DNA of 5,385 nt, from NCBI GenBank assembly GCA_036146215.1, contig JAYYJN010000278.1, positions 1 to 5,385 on the forward strand. The letters run 5' to 3'. The notes below the pieces were generated by a model. That model saw only the letters and a list, made by a program, of their open reading frames with translations. It made no database searches and was not told where the DNA came from. Every line of letters begins with the position of its first letter. Position 1 is the first letter of the stretch. The position numbers were made by a program, and so were the translations under genes. This stretch comes from UBA7805 sp036146215 (GTDB lineage: Bacteria > Planctomycetota > Planctomycetia > Pirellulales > UBA7805). Shown here piece after piece: positions 4,868 through 5,385 of this stretch.

Positions 4868-5385
4868 TTATCCTTTTTCCGCATCATAGCGCGCTGAAAC
4901 CGCGTTCCAGTCAATTACGTTGAAAAAAGCCTCTACATAGTCGGGACGACGATTCTGATAGTGCAAATAATAAGCATGTTCCCAGACGTCCAACCCGAGA
5001 ATCGGGGTCCCGGGACAATCGACGAGGCTAGTCATTCGGGGATTGTCTTGATTGGGAGTCGAGCAGACGCAAAGCTTCCCACTGCTATCAACGCTAAGCC
5101 AGGCCCAGCCGCTGCCAAAACGGGTTGCTGCCGCTTGTGAAAAGGCTTCCTTGAAAGCCTCGAATCCACCCAGATCCGTATCGATCGCTGCCGCAACCGC
5201 GCCGGAGGGCATGCCGCCGCCATCGGGACTCATTACGGTCCAGAAAAGACTATGATTGGCGTGGCCGCCTCCGTTATTCCGTACAGCACCGCGAATATTT
5301 TCCGGCACACCATCCAGATTCGAGACGAGTTGTTCAATGCTTAAATTTTCAAATTCGGTTCCCTCGATCGCTGCGTTCACTTTTT
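4868..5385 (-). CDS. sodA: Mn/Fe superoxide dismutase, Mn-type signature (5' end outside window)
   Basis: This enzyme converts superoxide to O2 and H2O2. The frame is open to the right edge; the GTG at 5380 is an internal Val (Lys-Val-Asn-Ala-Ala, as in the family helix region), so about 35 N-terminal residues with the first His ligand are missing. Numbering from that Val, three of four metal ligands are visible: His43 in NNGGGHANHSLFW, and Asp131 and His135 in LGLDVWEHAYYLHYQNRRPDY. Gly residues at GGGH and Gln111 in STPNQDNP are the pattern of Mn-type rather than Fe-type enzymes, though metal use cannot be proven from sequence. GSGWAWL and the C-terminal FFNVIDWNAVSARY are typical. Total length would be about 205 residues, normal for a family member. 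Location (cytoplasm or exported) depends on the missing start. It is followed by a strong terminator. Confidence 0.95.
   Translation of the reverse strand, partial: KVNAAIEGTEFENLSIEQLVSNLDGVPENIRGAVRNNGGGHANHSLFWTVMSPDGGGMPSGAVAAAIDTDLGGFEAFKEAFSQAAATRFGSGWAWLSVDSSGKLCVCSTPNQDNPRMTSLVDCPGTPILGLDVWEHAYYLHYQNRRPDYVEAFFNVIDWNAVSARYDAEKG

Overview
The window suggests a Gram-negative bacterium, most plausibly a member of the Planctomycetota. This is an inference. It rests on the style of the large Pro/Ser/Thr-rich lipoprotein (a lipobox followed by a Trp-rich patch), on the small L7/L12-like orphan protein, and on the exported glutathione peroxidase; no phylogenetic marker gene settles it. Gene starts mostly carry Shine-Dalgarno sites. 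The promoters I can recognise look like ordinary sigma-70-type promoters with 16-bp spacers.

Layout, left to right. The plus strand opens with the C-terminal ~395 residues of an RND (AcrB/HAE1-type) multidrug efflux pump, cut by the window edge (1-1187). It converges with a minus-strand pair: a thiol glutathione peroxidase with a Sec signal peptide (1747-2355), followed 29 bp downstream by a TspO/MBR membrane protein (1208-1717). These two probably form an operon, read from a promoter at 2480-2507 that carries a palindrome in its spacer. Upstream of it, also on the minus strand, is tRNA-Asp(GUC) (2593-2666) with its own promoter (2690-2717). A plus-strand gene at 2831-3157 encodes a 108-residue protein whose C-terminal third resembles the ribosomal protein L7/L12 C-terminal domain. 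It converges with a 387-residue low-complexity lipoprotein gene on the minus strand (3372-4535). Between these two lie a strong bidirectional terminator and two further perfect hairpins (3209-3291). The lipoprotein has a good promoter (4666-4693) and a leader of about 120 nt. Further right, a terminator (4799-4833) closes a Mn-type superoxide dismutase gene whose 5' end lies beyond the window (4868-5385).

How it fits together: superoxide dismutase makes H2O2, and glutathione peroxidase reduces peroxides. TspO is a tryptophan-rich protein linked in other bacteria to porphyrins and oxidative stress. RND pumps remove toxic compounds. The stretch therefore has a stress-defence flavour, but SOD, lipoprotein, L12-like gene and GPx-TspO are separate transcription units, so only the GPx-TspO link is supported by gene arrangement. 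I see no mobile elements, CRISPR arrays or phage genes. The least explained items are the L12-like protein, the three-hairpin intergenic array, and the palindrome-embedded GPx promoter.
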